Source: Methanoregula sp. UBA276 (GTDB taxonomy: Archaea > Halobacteriota > Methanomicrobia > Methanomicrobiales > Methanospirillaceae). From it: a stretch of DNA of 12,927 bases. The notes beneath the pieces were generated by a model. That model saw only the letters and a list, made by a program, of their open reading frames with translations, was not told where the DNA came from and ran no database searches. Made by a program: the position numbers and the translations under genes. The DNA lies in assembly GCA_002508495.1 (NCBI GenBank), contig DANA01000134.1, positions 1 to 12,927 of the forward strand, read 5' to 3'. Shown piece after piece: positions 12,467 to 12,927 of the stretch (its first letter is position 1; each line of letters begins with the position of its first letter).

Positions 12467-12927
12467 ATGACAGAGCCGGTACTACATGGATGGGCAGAAC
12501 TTGACGGGAGGCGCCTCAATGCCGCGGAAGTTGCGGATATCTGCGCCAACCGGCCGGAAGAGATTCTCCGGTTCGGCGGGGAGTTCTCGCTTGCATGGGA
12601 CGGGTGCACCGCCCGGGACCATCTCGGGATTGTCGAAGGGCATGGCGAAAAAGGCACCCTGGTGTGCGGGGGCAGGGTGCGGGGATCCGTTGTTCCCGAT
12701 GTTCCCGATCTCCCGCTTGAAGAGGCGATCATTGCAGCAGTCCGGCTCCGCAGTGATGAGGGTGTGACCGCATTTTCGGGAGGCGTAGACTCATCCCTTG
12801 TCGCAAAGCTGGCGGGGCGCGCATGCGTGGCAGTCGGCCTCGCGGACTCCCATGACCTCCGGCAGGCACGTCATGCTGCCGGGATTCTGGGCCTGGACTG
12901 CACGTACGTGCCGGTTTCAGAAACCGA
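12467..12927 (+). CDS. Asparagine-synthase-like PP-loop protein, cut by window end
   Basis: The first 153 residues of a gene that runs off the window. After an N-terminal region of about 95 residues comes FSGGVDSSLVAKLAG (103-117), the PP-loop pyrophosphatase motif (SGGVDSS at 104-110) that binds ATP in asparagine synthases and related ATP-dependent adenylating enzymes. The N-terminal part (RFGGEFSLAWDG at about 35-46) recalls the end strands of a class II glutaminase domain, but the catalytic Cys2 of that domain is absent (the protein starts MTEP), so glutamine hydrolysis is unlikely. It resembles the AsnB-like proteins of methanogens, whose substrate is not established. The ATG at 12467 follows AAGGATGG by seven bases. 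NAD synthetase, LarE or other PP-loop families are less likely but cannot be excluded without the C-terminal half. Confidence 0.8.
   Translation, partial: MTEPVLHGWAELDGRRLNAAEVADICANRPEEILRFGGEFSLAWDGCTARDHLGIVEGHGEKGTLVCGGRVRGSVVPDVPDLPLEEAIIAAVRLRSDEGVTAFSGGVDSSLVAKLAGRACVAVGLADSHDLRQARHAAGILGLDCTYVPVSET

Noticed and set aside
1..12927. CRISPR arrays, insertion sequences or transposase genes
   Set aside because: No regularly spaced direct repeats and no transposase or integrase motifs were seen on either strand.

Overview
The window looks like chromosomal DNA of a methanogenic archaeon, most likely of the order Methanomicrobiales. The evidence is an archaeal DnaG (TOPRIM protein), a UPF0058 protein, archaeal TATA-like elements, SD motifs of the GGAGG/GGTGAT type, a type II tRNA-Leu, and a PAS/HisKA_2 sensor kinase of the style abundant in that order. 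The order-level assignment is an inference from protein style; I could not run a search.

Layout. Positions 1-557 hold no convincing gene. From 558 to 4750 all genes lie on the minus strand: an unrecognised 119-residue protein, a UPF0058 protein, DnaG (TTG start), a DUF167/YggU protein and dihydroorotase. From 4897 to 11523 all genes lie on the plus strand: an anchored exported protein of unknown role, a YwbE-like small protein, a lipoprotein, and then a tight six-gene run, kaiC - kaiB1 - kaiB2 - kaiB3 - histidine kinase - receiver protein. The tail holds a 475-base gap with one doubtful mini-ORF, a tRNA-Leu(TAA) on the minus strand with what looks like a 5'-half remnant of another tRNA-Leu just upstream of it, and the start of an asparagine-synthase-like PP-loop gene cut by the window end.

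The most interesting block is the Kai operon. KaiC is a double-domain RecA-like ATPase whose first P-loop is only included if translation begins at an ATT codon (6596) behind a well-spaced GGAG; no ATG, GTG or TTG lies in frame upstream of ATG 6764. Three kaiB paralogues follow. kaiB2 is canonical, kaiB3 carries a Lys/Ala/Thr-rich N-terminal tail, and kaiB1 is degenerate: a compensated pair of frameshifts has moved its conserved AVPTL region out of frame. A PAS-PAS HisKA_2 kinase and a single-domain receiver complete the unit, as a possible output arm in place of the cyanobacterial SasA/RpaA pair. No KaiA is seen.

Other structures worth attention are a perfect 10-bp inverted repeat with 21-bp centre-to-centre spacing between pyrC and its divergent neighbour, a stable hairpin in the leader of that neighbour, and the tRNA remnant. 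Gene functions rest on motif recognition by eye; starts are chosen from SD position and family length.
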